From Tissierella pigra (GTDB taxonomy: Bacteria; Bacillota; Clostridia; Tissierellales; Tissierellaceae), in NCBI RefSeq assembly GCF_009695605.1, contig NZ_VUNQ01000005.1, positions 47,495 through 111,494 of the forward strand: DNA of 64,000 nt, in the 5' to 3' direction. The position numbers and the translations under genes were made by a program. Of this stretch, positions 8,499 through 17,794 are shown piece by piece (the stretch's first letter is position 1; the number at the start of each line of letters is the position of its first letter). The notes below the pieces were generated by a model. It was not told the origin of the DNA. It did no database searches and saw nothing but the letters and a program-made list of their open reading frames with translations.

Positions 8499-9591
8499 TG
8501 AAATATCAAGTGTTCAAATAAGAGGATTAATTGTTTCTACAGTAATTGGTGTAGGAATATTATCTCTGCCCAATAAAATGGCAATAGCTATAGGAAATGA
8601 CGGATGGATACCCATAATACTTGGAGGAATATTTTCGATTATAAATGTATTTATTATAAATAAAATATTTCAGATCTATCCAAACAAAGATTTTTTTGAA
8701 ATAGGAAGAGAAGCCTTAGGAAAATGGGTATTTAATTTTTTTATTTTTATTTTTTTTATATATAATATGGCGGTTATGGCTTCCTTATCTAGGAATCTTG
8801 CAGAGTTAGTAAAAGCATTTTTACTAGAAACCACTCCTCCAGAAGTTTTGATAATCACCTTTATACTTGCTACAACATATATTGCAAGATCAGAAATACA
8901 AATAATTGGAAGATTAGGATACCATATATATCCAATTATAATAGTAAGTATAATAATCTTAATTATATTTTCTTTGCCAAGTATAGATTATACAAATGCA
9001 CTACCAGTATTTCAGTTTGATATAAGCAAACTACCAAAGGCTGTGCTAGATTCCTATTTCAGCTTTGTAGGATTTGAAATACTTTTATTTGCAATCCCCT
9101 TTGCTGAAGATAGGAATAATAATTCTAAAATTGTAAGAACCAGTATTTCGGCAATAATTATAGTAACTATTATATATTTAGTAGTATTTTTCCTTACACT
9201 ATCACAGTATGGATTACACAGTTTACAAAGGCAAGCATTCCCTACAATATCCCTTATTAAGGAAATAGATTTGCCAGGATTTTTTATTGAAAATCTAGAT
9301 GGCGTAGCCATGGCTATTTGGACACTGGTTATATTTGCAACAATGGCTCCAACTTACTATTCAGCAGGAAAGATATTATCAAATTTATTTGCAGTAAGAG
9401 AACATGGTTTTTTTATAATTCCAATGATACCAATTATATATATTTTTTCATTGATTCCCCAAAATGTATTGCAAATAGAAACCATATTAGGAACAACGAT
9501 TAATTACCTTGGAATAATAAGTGTGGTTATTCTTCCGACTTTAATTTATCTTATAGGTCTCTTTAAAGTAAGGAGGCGAGCAGATGAATAA
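8485..9591 (+). CDS. gerKB: Spore germination receptor B subunit (GerAB/GerKB, APC-type permease)
   Basis: 368 aa, about ten hydrophobic segments spread over the whole protein, the length and pattern of GerAB/GerKB subunits, which are amino-acid-permease relatives that bind the germinant in the spore inner membrane. The N-terminus has SVQIRGLIVSTVIGVGILSLP, typical of the family's first helix. It overlaps gerKA by 14 bp and gerKC by 8 bp, so the three are translationally coupled. Confidence 0.92.
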   Translation: MRETNEISSVQIRGLIVSTVIGVGILSLPNKMAIAIGNDGWIPIILGGIFSIINVFIINKIFQIYPNKDFFEIGREALGKWVFNFFIFIFFIYNMAVMASLSRNLAELVKAFLLETTPPEVLIITFILATTYIARSEIQIIGRLGYHIYPIIIVSIIILIIFSLPSIDYTNALPVFQFDISKLPKAVLDSYFSFVGFEILLFAIPFAEDRNNNSKIVRTSISAIIIVTIIYLVVFFLTLSQYGLHSLQRQAFPTISLIKEIDLPGFFIENLDGVAMAIWTLVIFATMAPTYYSAGKILSNLFAVREHGFFIIPMIPIIYIFSLIPQNVLQIETILGTTINYLGIISVVILPTLIYLIGLFKVRRRADE

Positions 9592-10714
9592 AAAAATAAT
9601 ATATCTGTCGATTATAATTATATTAATCCCATTTATGACAGGCTGCTGGGATATGCAGGAAATTAATCAAATCCTATTTCCCTATTCCATAGGAATAGAC
9701 TTAAATGAAGGAGAAGGCGAAAGATATGTCATTACCATCACATATCCCAATATAAATGCCATAGGAAAAAATGCAACTCAAGAAGAAAGAATACATATAG
9801 TATCTACTGTTGCATCATCGGTATTTGAAGGGGCAACACAACTGTCCACCAGATTACAATATCCTTTTAATTTTAAGATGTTGAGGGTTTTAGTGTTAGG
9901 TAAAAATATAACAAATGATGCAGGGACCGTTAAGGAAATTATAGATGGAATGAGCAGAGATTTTAGTATCAGTAAAAAAGTAAGGATTTTACAAGCAGAA
10001 GATAGTGCTGAGGATTTACTGCTTTCTATACCAAATGCAAAGAGGCAGGAAGTAATAGAAGGAACACTTTTTAGTATGTTAAGCGGTAAAAGAAGTACTT
10101 CTAGGTATACACCAATAACACTTACAGATTTTATTAGAGAAATAGATTTAAGTGGAGTAGCCATTGCTCCTAGAGCTGCAACAGGTGTGGAAGATATAAA
10201 GTTCTTTGGAGGTGCTATATTTAAAGACTATAAGCTAATAGGATATTTAGACGAAGTACAGAATAGGGCATTGACTATTTTAAAAGGAAAATGGAAAAGT
10301 GATTTAGTAGTAGCTTCATTTCAGGATATGACTATTTCTTATATAACTACTGGTTCTAAGATGAAAAGAAAGTTTATAAAAAATAATGAGGAGTTAAAAG
10401 TAAGACTGGAAATTCGAGTAGAAGGTGCATTGCAAGAATATATCCATAGAGAAAACCCAACACTTAATAATACAGAATTAATAGAAGATATGGAAAAAGC
10501 AATAGAAAAAGAGCTTACTAAAGAAACTAATGAGGTGTTGGAAATGCTGCAAAAAGAATATAAATCAGATGCCATAGGAATAGGTGAATATATATCAAAA
10601 TTCCATCCTAAAGTATGGAAAGAGGTAGGTAACGATTGGGATGAAGTTTTTGCTGATATGGATATAGAAGTAGACATAGATGTTAAGATTAGAAGAAGGG
10701 GACTAGTTCAGTAG
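9584..10714 (+). CDS. gerKC: Spore germination receptor C subunit, lipoprotein (Ger(x)C family)
   Basis: 376 aa with a signal peptide and a lipobox ending at Cys21 (FMTGCW). The Ger(x)C hallmark GCWDMQEINQ follows at once. The mature part continues with the family's three-domain pattern, for example DGMSRDF near 125. C subunits are lipoproteins on the outer face of the spore inner membrane. AGGAGGCG ribosome site overlaps the end of gerKB. A palindromic repeat begins at the stop codon and probably ends the transcript or marks an insertion. Confidence 0.93.
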   Translation: MNKKIIYLSIIIILIPFMTGCWDMQEINQILFPYSIGIDLNEGEGERYVITITYPNINAIGKNATQEERIHIVSTVASSVFEGATQLSTRLQYPFNFKMLRVLVLGKNITNDAGTVKEIIDGMSRDFSISKKVRILQAEDSAEDLLLSIPNAKRQEVIEGTLFSMLSGKRSTSRYTPITLTDFIREIDLSGVAIAPRAATGVEDIKFFGGAIFKDYKLIGYLDEVQNRALTILKGKWKSDLVVASFQDMTISYITTGSKMKRKFIKNNEELKVRLEIRVEGALQEYIHRENPTLNNTELIEDMEKAIEKELTKETNEVLEMLQKEYKSDAIGIGEYISKFHPKVWKEVGNDWDEVFADMDIEVDIDVKIRRRGLVQ

Positions 10715-10780
10715 TGAATAGTGAATAGTGAAAAAATACTTCGCAAAGCTATTCACTATTCACTATTAGTTATTAACTAT
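10713..10780. repeat. AGTGAATAGTGAATAG palindromic repeat, copy 1
   Basis: Arms AGTGAATAGTGAATAG (10713-10728) and CTATTCACTATTCACT (10749-10764) form a 16-bp hairpin, followed by ATTAGTTATTAACTA. The same core recurs near 12456, 16155 and 18944, always between genes. It starts inside the stop region of gerKC. Confidence 0.75.
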
Positions 10781-10845
10781 TTAAAAAAATTATGTATAAA
10801 AAACAAATCCCTGGTAACAATGATAATACGAAGGGGGACAAGTCT

Positions 10846-11439
10846 ATGAAATATAAAAAAATTATTTTGGTATTATCCTTATTTATAATTAGCTTTTCTT
10901 ATATAATATATCCTTATATGGAAAATAAGGCTAAGGAAGGGTTTAAAAATGAACTCATAAGATTCCATATAAGGGCAAATAGTGATATGGAAGAAGATCA
11001 AGCATTGAAGCTGAAAATAAGAGATGAGATATTAAAAGAAATGAAAATGAAATTTAAAGATACTGAAACAATAGATGAAAGTAGAGAAGTAATAGAAGCT
11101 AACATGATGGACATGAAATCCATTACAGAAAATGTAATTAAAAGAGAAGGTAAGAACTATGAAGTAAATATAAGCTTAGGACAAGATAATTTTCCTACAA
11201 GAAAGTATGGGAATTTAGTATTACCAGCAGGGGAATATGAGACTTTACTTATTACTTTAGGAGAAGGTAAAGGTCAAAATTGGTGGTGTGTCATGTTTCC
11301 GCCTTTGTGTTTTGTAGATATAGAACATTCAGTTGCATATAATCTAGAAAAAGAAGTAGAAACTGAAAAAGAAGAAGAACCAAAACTAAAATTAAAATGG
11401 AAAGTAGCAGATATAGTAAAAAATATAAAAAAGAAATAG
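10846..11439 (+). CDS. spoIIR: Stage II sporulation protein R
   Basis: 197 aa from ATG 10846, which has a GGGGG ribosome site; an upstream in-frame ATG at 10792 lacks one. A single N-terminal membrane/signal segment (about 4-22) is followed by the SpoIIR family block RFHIRANSDMEEDQALKLKI (about 40-59), and later YGNLVLPAGEYE and NWWCVMFPPLCFVD, all strongly conserved. SpoIIR is secreted from the forespore and triggers SpoIIGA to process pro-sigma E. Family members are usually about 190-250 aa, so this is complete. The terminator at 11446 closes the unit. Confidence 0.93.
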   Translation: MKYKKIILVLSLFIISFSYIIYPYMENKAKEGFKNELIRFHIRANSDMEEDQALKLKIRDEILKEMKMKFKDTETIDESREVIEANMMDMKSITENVIKREGKNYEVNISLGQDNFPTRKYGNLVLPAGEYETLLITLGEGKGQNWWCVMFPPLCFVDIEHSVAYNLEKEVETEKEEEPKLKLKWKVADIVKNIKKK

Positions 11440-11445
11440 ATAAAT

Positions 11446-11475
11446 AACTCCAATTAAGATATGGAGTTGTTTTTT
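11446..11475 (+). terminator. Terminator of spoIIR
   Basis: Stem AACTCCA (11446-11452) / TGGAGTT (11462-11468), followed by GTTTTTT, 6 nt after the spoIIR stop codon. Confidence 0.75.
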
Positions 11476-11487
11476 ACATTAATACTC

Positions 11488-11677
11488 AAAAATAATAAAA
11501 ATACTAAGAGAACATTTGCAGGATACGATTTAATTCTTAGGGAATGTAAGCTAGAAGTCCGTTAAGCAGTTTGCACTGTTTGAGCGTAGCGAGTTTGCAA
11601 ACTGTAGGATTTTTAGCTGGAGTGAGCTATAGAATTATTCGTGTCCGAAACAGTGAACGTGGATTTTTATTATTTTT
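11488..11677. repeat. 190-bp structured repeat, copy 2
   Basis: Second copy of the element at 3941-4132, with the terminal inverted repeats AAAAATAATAAAAAT (11488-11502) and ATTTTTATTATTTTT (11663-11677). About a dozen substitutions separate the copies and the internal hairpin around GAGCGTAGCGAG is kept. As with copy 1, it lies directly downstream of a terminator. It fills most of the 311-bp gap before sleB and holds no gene. Confidence 0.8.
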
Positions 11678-11750
11678 TTAGTGGGATTTTTATGAATAAA
11701 ATCTGGAATATTACTTAAAATAAGTAAAACTATGAAAGGAGTAAATAATC

Positions 11751-12449
11751 TTGAAAAAATTTATTATAATTACCACTGTTTTATCAATGGTTTTGTTATC
11801 AGTATTTTCGTTCTATGAACCTCATGCAAGTAAGCAGAGTGGCTTTTATGCTCCAAGAATTCTTTACTGGGGATCTCAAGGTCAAGATGTAAGGACAGTT
11901 CAAGATAAACTACTTAGGTGGGGATACTATGATGGTAAAGTAGATGGAGTATATGGTGCAAGAACTTACAGAGCTGTAAGAAAGTTTCAAGCTAAAAATG
12001 GGCTTACAGTTGATGGCGTAGTAGGAACATCTACAGCTAAGGCATTGGGTATGGCAACAGCAGCAACTACTACTGCTTCAACAGGAGGAGTAGATAGAAA
12101 AACCGATGAATATCTATTAGCAAGGGCTATACATGGTGAAGCCAGAGGAGAACCTTATGTAGGAAAAGTAGCAGTAGCAGCAGTTATACTCAATCGAACT
12201 AGAAGCTCTTCTTTCCCAAATACAGTAGCCAGTGTAATATACCAGCCCCTTGCATTCACCGCAGTTGCTGATGGACAAATAAATCTAACTCCAAACAAAG
12301 ATTCCATAAATGCCGCAAGAGATGCCTTAAATGGATGGGATCCAACCTATGGATGTCTGTATTATTGGAACCCAGTTACAGCAACGTCTAAGTGGATATG
12401 GTCAAGAAAAGTAATGTTAAAAATAGGTAAACACTGGTTTGGAGTATAA
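11751..12449 (+). CDS. sleB: Spore cortex-lytic enzyme SleB (cell wall hydrolase)
   Basis: 232 aa from TTG 11751 with AAAGGAG upstream. Signal peptide about 1-27; peptidoglycan-binding domain 42-100 (SQGQDVRTVQDKLLRWGYYD, then DGVYGARTYRAVRKFQ); a short Ala/Thr linker; then the SleB hydrolase domain 118-232. The catalytic Glu of the lytic transglycosylase is Glu130 in AIHGEARGE. SleB degrades muramic-lactam cortex during germination. It is paired with ypeB, its usual partner, although here a 100-bp palindromic repeat has been placed between the two genes. Confidence 0.93.
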   Translation: MKKFIIITTVLSMVLLSVFSFYEPHASKQSGFYAPRILYWGSQGQDVRTVQDKLLRWGYYDGKVDGVYGARTYRAVRKFQAKNGLTVDGVVGTSTAKALGMATAATTTASTGGVDRKTDEYLLARAIHGEARGEPYVGKVAVAAVILNRTRSSSFPNTVASVIYQPLAFTAVADGQINLTPNKDSINAARDALNGWDPTYGCLYYWNPVTATSKWIWSRKVMLKIGKHWFGV

Positions 12450-12455
12450 ATACAG

Positions 12456-12551
12456 CGAATAACTAATAGTGAATAGTGAATAATTTTTAGTAAGGTTTTC
12501 AGGTCTTTTAATCTTTTCAACTATTAGTTATTAACTATTCACTATTCACTA
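12456..12551. repeat. AATAGTGAATAGTGAA palindromic repeat, copy 2
   Basis: Arms GAATAACTAATAGTGAATAG (from 12457) and CTATTAGTTATTAACTATTC... (from 12520) bracket a 35-nt spacer. The larger arms and full ATTAGTTATTAACT tail make this the longest of the four copies. It separates sleB from ypeB. Confidence 0.7.
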
Positions 12552-12571
12552 AAATAGAAAGGGAGGTAAAA

Positions 12572-13939
12572 ATGGATAAGCGACGACATATAATTGCCCC
12601 AGCCTTACTAAGTCTTCTACTTATTGCATCATTAGTATGGGGATATAATCAAAATCAAAGCAGGATTAATTATGAAACTGCCTTAGAAAATACTTATCAG
12701 AGATTATTCTTCGATATTAAGAAACACGTAGAAAATGTTCAGGTAAACTTGTCTAAGGCATTAGTAGCCAGTTCCAAAGAGCAAAATGTAGTATTGTTTT
12801 CACAAATTATGAATGAGGCATTTTTTGCTAAAGAAAAATTGAGTCAAATGCCAATAACTCATGCAGAAACTGCAAAGACAGAAAAGTTTTTAACACAAAC
12901 AGCAGATTATGCTTCTTATTTAATAAAGAAGCATATGCAGGGAGAAGATATAACTCAAGATCAAAGAGAAACATTAAACAGCCTTCAATCAAATTCTCAA
13001 GCATTTAACCAAGAATTATCAAAATTACATGATAGTCTAATGGATTCCAATTTTGCATTAGGAGCTATGAGCAATCAGCAGAAAAAGAATGTGGAAGAAG
13101 GTAATAACCAAGTATTCCAGACATCTTTAGTGACAATGGATAAACAAATGGGAAAGATACCAGAATTAATATATGATGGGCCTTTCTCAGATCAAATAGT
13201 AAACAAAAAGGCTGTAGGATTACCGAAGAATGATGTATCTTTAAATGATGCCCAAAAAGCAGCACAGGATTTTTTTGGAAGAGATAGGGTAAAGGGTATT
13301 GAGGCATTTGAAGAAGGTGAGCATATAAATGAAGCAAGACTTCCAGCTTATACATTTCATTTATATCCTAATAGCCAATCAAAAGACTTAGCAGTATATA
13401 TGGGAGTATCTAGAAAAGGTGGTAAAGTAGTTTGGATGGAAAATCCAAGGCCAGTATCTAATGCAAAACTATCTATAAAAAATGCAGAAGAGAAGGCGTT
13501 AAAGTATTTAAAGGAAAAGGGTTTTGAAAATATGGAGGCAAACTACTCCCTAAAATATAATGGAAGTATATTATTTAACTTTGCTAACACTCAAGATGAT
13601 ATAACCATTTATCCTGATTTAATTAAAGTAAAAGTAGCATTAGATACAGGGGAAATAGTAGGATTTAATGCATCTGCATATTATATGAACAACCAAGAAA
13701 GAAATATAACATCTCCACATTTAACTGAGGAAGAGGCAAGAGCTAAAATAAAAACTGATTTTAATATAGATTCTGCTCGATTAGCCATAATACCAAGTGG
13801 TGCAAATGAAGTTTTATGTTATGAATTTAAAGGAAAATATAATAAATCAGATTTTATAGTATATATAAATGCCTTAGATGGCAGAGAAGAACAAATTCTA
13901 CAAATAATAAAAGATGAAAATGGTACTCTAACATTTTAA
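12572..13939 (+). CDS. ypeB: Germination protein YpeB
   Basis: 455 aa, full length for YpeB. It has an N-terminal membrane anchor (about 7-25), a helical region with NYETALENTYQRLFFDIKKH, and C-terminal PepSY-like repeats (from about 210, for example SLNDAQKAAQDFFG and LTEEEARAKIK). YpeB is needed to localise and stabilise SleB in the spore and is thought to inhibit it until germination. AGGGAGG ribosome site before ATG 12572. A strong terminator follows immediately. Confidence 0.93.
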   Translation: MDKRRHIIAPALLSLLLIASLVWGYNQNQSRINYETALENTYQRLFFDIKKHVENVQVNLSKALVASSKEQNVVLFSQIMNEAFFAKEKLSQMPITHAETAKTEKFLTQTADYASYLIKKHMQGEDITQDQRETLNSLQSNSQAFNQELSKLHDSLMDSNFALGAMSNQQKKNVEEGNNQVFQTSLVTMDKQMGKIPELIYDGPFSDQIVNKKAVGLPKNDVSLNDAQKAAQDFFGRDRVKGIEAFEEGEHINEARLPAYTFHLYPNSQSKDLAVYMGVSRKGGKVVWMENPRPVSNAKLSIKNAEEKALKYLKEKGFENMEANYSLKYNGSILFNFANTQDDITIYPDLIKVKVALDTGEIVGFNASAYYMNNQERNITSPHLTEEEARAKIKTDFNIDSARLAIIPSGANEVLCYEFKGKYNKSDFIVYINALDGREEQILQIIKDENGTLTF

Positions 13940-13942
13940 TAA

Positions 13943-13981
13943 AAACAAGGTTTCGGATAGTTTTTCCGAAACCTTGTTTCT
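13943..13981 (+). terminator. Terminator of ypeB
   Basis: Perfect 15-bp stem AAACAAGGTTTCGGA (13943-13957) / TCCGAAACCTTGTTT (13965-13979) beginning 4 nt after the stop codon. Confidence 0.8.
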
Positions 13982-13990
13982 TGTATTTTC

Positions 13991-14019
13991 TTGCAATTTT
14001 TGTTTAAAAACCATATAAT
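13991..14019 (+). promoter_or_regulatory. Predicted SigA promoter of the lipoprotein gene
   Basis: TTGCAA (13991-13996), 17-nt spacer, consensus TATAAT (14014-14019), about 60 nt upstream of the lipoprotein GTG start. Confidence 0.6.
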
Positions 14020-14081
14020 TAGGATATAGTCTAAATATATATACATATATATAGATATATATAAATTTAGGAGGTATAGTC

Positions 14082-15266
14082 GTGAAAAAATTATCATTAT
14101 TATCATTGTTACTTGCACTTACAATATCACTTACAGCTTGTACAGGCGGAGAATTGAAGCTTTATAATGGATTTAACAAAATGCAGAATATAACGTCAGT
14201 AGAGAGTGAAACAGAAATGAATTTCACTTTCAAAGGTGAAGGTTTTGCAGAGGAAGAACAAGTAGTATTTGACCAAATATCTGCTATGTTCAATGATTCA
14301 AGTGTTAAAATTCACCAAAAATCAACTCAAAATAAAGAAAAAACAGTTGCTAAAGCAGAAATGAATACAGATATGAACTTTGGCGGAATGGGTATGAATA
14401 CTAAAATTTGGGTTGATGTAGATATGTCCAAGGATAAACCTAAAATTGTAGAAATAATAAAAATGCCTCAAATGTTAATGGCGTCTATGGCTACAGATGG
14501 TACACCAAAGGAATATGTAGTATATGATATAGGAGATATTCTAAATCAAGAAGATACTTTAAACTTTACTGAGTTAGTAAACTTTATAAAAGAATTTCAA
14601 CCTAAATTAACTGAATTTATGAAATCAATGGAAAAAGATTTCAAGCCTAGTATAGAACTAGTTAAAGAAAAAGGAAAAAGAGAAATTGATGGAAAGAAAT
14701 TAGATATATATGAATTAAAATTAAATGATGATACTCTAAAAGAATTAGTAAAATATGCAGTAAACTATAGTCTAGATTCAGAAGTAGTTATGAATTTTAT
14801 AAAAGAATATATGAATCAAGTGACAAAAGTGGCATTGGCAAATATGCCAGAAAATGAAAGAGCAGATGGAGAAAAAGAAATAAAGGCAGTAACGGAAGAA
14901 TTAGAGAAGAAATTGCCAGAATTTAAAACACAGTTTAATAAGTTTATGGAAGATTACAAAGATGTTAAGATACTAGGACAAAATGGAATAAAGATTGAAT
15001 ATGGAATCGATAACAAGGGATATATAGTTCATGAAAAAGGAAATATTGATTTAAGAATTGATTTAGCCAATATATCAAAAGTTATGGGTGAAGAAGTAAA
15101 AGGTATAATAAACTTGGGAATCAACTATAACTCAAAGAGCTATAATATAAACCAAGATATTAAAATAGAAATGCCAACTTTAAATAAAGATAACTCCATT
15201 AGCTTTATGGAATTAATGGAAAGCCAAATGAATCAAATCCATTCTCCACAACCACAATTACCATAA
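14082..15266 (+). CDS. Putative lipoprotein of unknown function
   Basis: 394 aa from GTG 14082, preceded by AGGAGG. The signal peptide ends in a clear lipobox with Cys20 (SLTACTGG), so the protein should be anchored on the outer membrane leaflet. The mature part is charged and Met-rich, with EVETEMNFTFKGEG-like beta segments and a long helical middle. The general pattern (an early beta region asking for altered stability of a lipid-carrier fold) recalls LppX/LolA-like or DUF6612-like lipoproteins, but I do not recognise it securely. It has its own promoter and terminator, so it is a single-gene unit next to murI. Confidence 0.65.
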   Translation: MKKLSLLSLLLALTISLTACTGGELKLYNGFNKMQNITSVESETEMNFTFKGEGFAEEEQVVFDQISAMFNDSSVKIHQKSTQNKEKTVAKAEMNTDMNFGGMGMNTKIWVDVDMSKDKPKIVEIIKMPQMLMASMATDGTPKEYVVYDIGDILNQEDTLNFTELVNFIKEFQPKLTEFMKSMEKDFKPSIELVKEKGKREIDGKKLDIYELKLNDDTLKELVKYAVNYSLDSEVVMNFIKEYMNQVTKVALANMPENERADGEKEIKAVTEELEKKLPEFKTQFNKFMEDYKDVKILGQNGIKIEYGIDNKGYIVHEKGNIDLRIDLANISKVMGEEVKGIINLGINYNSKSYNINQDIKIEMPTLNKDNSISFMELMESQMNQIHSPQPQLP

Positions 15267-15271
15267 AAAAT

Positions 15272-15301
15272 AAGAGAACATATTTAATATGTTCTCTTTT
15301 T
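15272..15301 (+). terminator. Terminator of the lipoprotein gene
   Basis: Inverted repeat AAGAGAACATATT (15272-15284) / AATATGTTCTCTT (15286-15298) followed by TTT, six bases after the stop codon. Confidence 0.8.
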
Positions 15302-15351
15302 GCTAATAAATAAGTATAATAGAGATAGAAGATAGTTAAAGGAGTGTTTTC

Positions 15352-16155
15352 ATGGACAACAGACCAATAGGAGTATTTGATTCTGGAATTGGTGGACTTA
15401 CTGTACTTAAAGAAATAATGGAACAATTACCAGGTGAAGATATAGTATATTTTGGTGATACAGCAAGGATACCCTATGGCTCTAGATCAAAGGAAACTGT
15501 AATAAAATATGTAATAGAGTCATTTGATTTTTTAATGACTAAGGATATAAAAGCGATTGTCATAGCATGTAATACAGCTTCAGCTTTGGCAATGGAAGAA
15601 GCACAAGCTAAGTTTAGTGTCCCAATTATAGGAGTAGTAGAGCCTGGAGCTAAGGCTGCTGCAGGGTGCAGTAAGAACAATACCATAGGTATAATAGGTA
15701 CAGAAGGAACTATAAATTCTGGTGCATACCAAAAAAAAATAAGGAAGATATTACCTACAGCAGAAATCATAGGGGTGTCCTGCCCACTATTCGTGCCTAT
15801 AGTAGAAGAAGGCTGGGAAAATTCAGATGTAGCTGAATTGGCTGCAAGAAAATATTTATTGGATTTAAAGGAACACAATATAGATACTTTAGTATTGGGA
15901 TGTACTCACTATCCTACCTTAAGATATACCATAGGGAAAATATTAGGAGAAAAAGTAACTCTAGTAAATCCAGCTTATGAAACTGCAAAGCTTACTAAAA
16001 ATATATTAAAAGAAGAAGGATTACTAAATGAGAAAATAGATGGTGGAACTTATAGATACTATGTAAGTGATGCTCCAAGTAAATTTCAAAGAATAGGCGG
16101 AAATATTATTAGAAGAGAAATAGATGTAGTTGAAAAAGTAGTATTAGGCAATTAA
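15352..16155 (+). CDS. murI: Glutamate racemase
   Basis: 267 aa, normal MurI length; converts L- to D-glutamate for peptidoglycan synthesis in the cytosol. All catalytic landmarks are present: Asp10 in VFDSGIGGLTVL, Cys73 in IACNTASA and Cys184 in LGCTHYP, with YFGDTARIPYG at 33-43. AAAGGAG ribosome site before ATG 15352. It has a terminator on each side and appears monocistronic. Confidence 0.95.
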   Translation: MDNRPIGVFDSGIGGLTVLKEIMEQLPGEDIVYFGDTARIPYGSRSKETVIKYVIESFDFLMTKDIKAIVIACNTASALAMEEAQAKFSVPIIGVVEPGAKAAAGCSKNNTIGIIGTEGTINSGAYQKKIRKILPTAEIIGVSCPLFVPIVEEGWENSDVAELAARKYLLDLKEHNIDTLVLGCTHYPTLRYTIGKILGEKVTLVNPAYETAKLTKNILKEEGLLNEKIDGGTYRYYVSDAPSKFQRIGGNIIRREIDVVEKVVLGN

Positions 16156-16181
16156 TAGTGAATAGTTATTTCCTATTCACT
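16153..16181. repeat. AATAGTGAATAG palindromic repeat, copy 3 (short)
   Basis: TTAATAGTGAATAG followed by CTATTCACTAA after a 6-nt spacer, starting at the murI stop codon. It is a shortened relative of the copies at 10713, 12456 and 18944. Confidence 0.6.
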
Positions 16182-16207
16182 AAATTAGGCGGAGAACCGC
16201 CTAATTT
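16182..16207 (+). terminator. Terminator of murI
   Basis: Perfect 11-bp GC-rich stem AAATTAGGCGG (16182-16192) / CCGCCTAATTT (16197-16207), with an AGAA loop and a short T tail. It adjoins the short palindromic repeat. Confidence 0.75.
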
Positions 16208-16248
16208 TAGGCAATAGATGCCGAATATTAAGCGCTAAGGAGGATTCT

Positions 16249-17631
16249 ATGAAAGACTTATTTTTTAGGGAAAATGTATTGGATATTTTAGATTACCTAG
16301 AGGAAGGACTACATATCATAGATAAAAACGGTATAATAGTGTATTATAATAAGTTTGCACAAGGAATAGATGGAATAGACAGAGAGAAAGTCATAGGCAG
16401 ACACTTACTGGAAGTATACCCATCTTTAACTGATGAAACCAGTACCCTTTTAACAGTAATTCGTACTGGAGAGCCTCTATATAAGAAAGAGCAAACTTTT
16501 ATCAACTATAAAGGAGAAAAGATCACAACTATAAATACATCTATTCCAATTAAATCTAAAGGACGAATAGTAGGAGCCTTAGAAATATCCAAGGATATAA
16601 CCACAGTTAGACAGATGTCAGAAAAAATAGTTGAGCTTCAAGACAAATTATATAATAAGAAGCAGAAACCTTCTACAAAGAAAACAAATGAATCAGCAGA
16701 ATACACATTATTGGATATTATAGGAGAAGATAAAGAAATTTTGAGGCTAAAATCCATTGTGTTGAAGGCAGGGGAATCGGATATATCAGTATTAGTATCT
16801 GGAGATACAGGTACAGGAAAGGAATTGTTTGTCCATTCTATTCACAATGTAAGCCATAGAAGCTCTAAGCCTTTTATTACACAAAACTGTGCGGCATTAC
16901 CTGCAAATCTTCTTGAAGGAATTCTATTTGGAACCATAAAAGGAGGATTTACAGGAGCAGAAGATAGACCAGGATTATTTGAATTGGCCCATGGTGGAAC
17001 TCTTTTTTTAGATGAAATTAACTCCATGCCCTTAGAACTTCAGTCAAAGCTTTTAAGAGTATTGCAGGATGGGAATATAAGAAGAGTTGGAGCTACAAAT
17101 ACTATAAAAGTTGACGTTAGAATAATAGCAGCAACTAATATTCCTCCAGAGGAAGCAATAGAAAAAAGACAAATAAGAAAAGATCTATACTATAGACTAA
17201 ATGTATTGTCTCTTGAAATCCCACCATTGAGGGAAAGAAAAGGAGATATTCCAATTTTAGTAAATTATTTTATAAATAAGTTCAATAAAAAGTTTGATAA
17301 AAAAGTAGAGAATATATCTAATGAAGTCTTGAACATATTCAATAATTATGACTGGAGTGGAAATGTACGAGAACTGGAACATTTACTAGAAGGAATAATT
17401 AGCATATCAGATAAAAAAATACTAGAAGTAGAAGACCTACCATATAAATTCAAGAAATATAAAAAAGAAACCATACCAAACCTATCCCTTACAGAGATTT
17501 TAGAAACAACGGAAAAAGAAATAATAAAAGAAGCCTTAGGAAAAACAGATAATAATATAACTAAAACAGCAGAAATACTAGGAATACCAAGGCAAACTTT
17601 GCAGTATAAAATACAAAGGTTGAAGCTTTAA
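16249..17631 (+). CDS. Sigma-54-dependent transcriptional activator (PAS-AAA-Fis)
   Basis: 460 aa. A PAS sensor covers about 10-120 (GLHIIDKNGIIVYYNKFAQG). The AAA+ domain covers about 155-380 with Walker A GDTGTGKE (185-192), the sigma-54-contacting loop as GGFTGA (232-237, a variant of GAFTGA) and Walker B TLFLDE (251-256). A Fis-type helix-turn-helix closes the protein (KTAEILGIPRQTLQYKIQRL, about 439-458). Such proteins hydrolyse ATP to remodel sigma-54 RNA polymerase. The RocR/BkdR-type arrangement is common for amino-acid catabolism. It lies directly upstream of the lysine-fermentation genes, which are preceded by an excellent -24/-12 promoter, so it very probably activates them, perhaps sensing lysine or an intermediate through the PAS domain. 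Confidence 0.92.
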   Translation: MKDLFFRENVLDILDYLEEGLHIIDKNGIIVYYNKFAQGIDGIDREKVIGRHLLEVYPSLTDETSTLLTVIRTGEPLYKKEQTFINYKGEKITTINTSIPIKSKGRIVGALEISKDITTVRQMSEKIVELQDKLYNKKQKPSTKKTNESAEYTLLDIIGEDKEILRLKSIVLKAGESDISVLVSGDTGTGKELFVHSIHNVSHRSSKPFITQNCAALPANLLEGILFGTIKGGFTGAEDRPGLFELAHGGTLFLDEINSMPLELQSKLLRVLQDGNIRRVGATNTIKVDVRIIAATNIPPEEAIEKRQIRKDLYYRLNVLSLEIPPLRERKGDIPILVNYFINKFNKKFDKKVENISNEVLNIFNNYDWSGNVRELEHLLEGIISISDKKILEVEDLPYKFKKYKKETIPNLSLTEILETTEKEIIKEALGKTDNNITKTAEILGIPRQTLQYKIQRLKL

Positions 17632-17648
17632 CTTCAACCTTTGTATTT
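17609..17648 (+). terminator. Terminator overlapping the activator gene stop codon
   Basis: Perfect 17-bp stem AAATACAAAGGTTGAAG (17609-17625) / CTTCAACCTTTGTATTT (17632-17648). It separates the activator from the kdd-kam genes. Confidence 0.75.
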
Positions 17649-17794
17649 TATATAATTATGAGTTAGCTTTGCCGAAAAATGGGCAGATTTTTATATGATA
17701 AACACTTCTTTGGCAGAAAATACTTTATTTTCTTTATAAAAAATTTATACTGAATCTCTCAAATCTAGTTAAATTCACCAAAATACTTAATTTA

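Noticed and set aside
9318..9503. Small + strand frame inside gerKB
   Set aside because: It is an alternative frame within a conserved membrane protein gene with no start signals.
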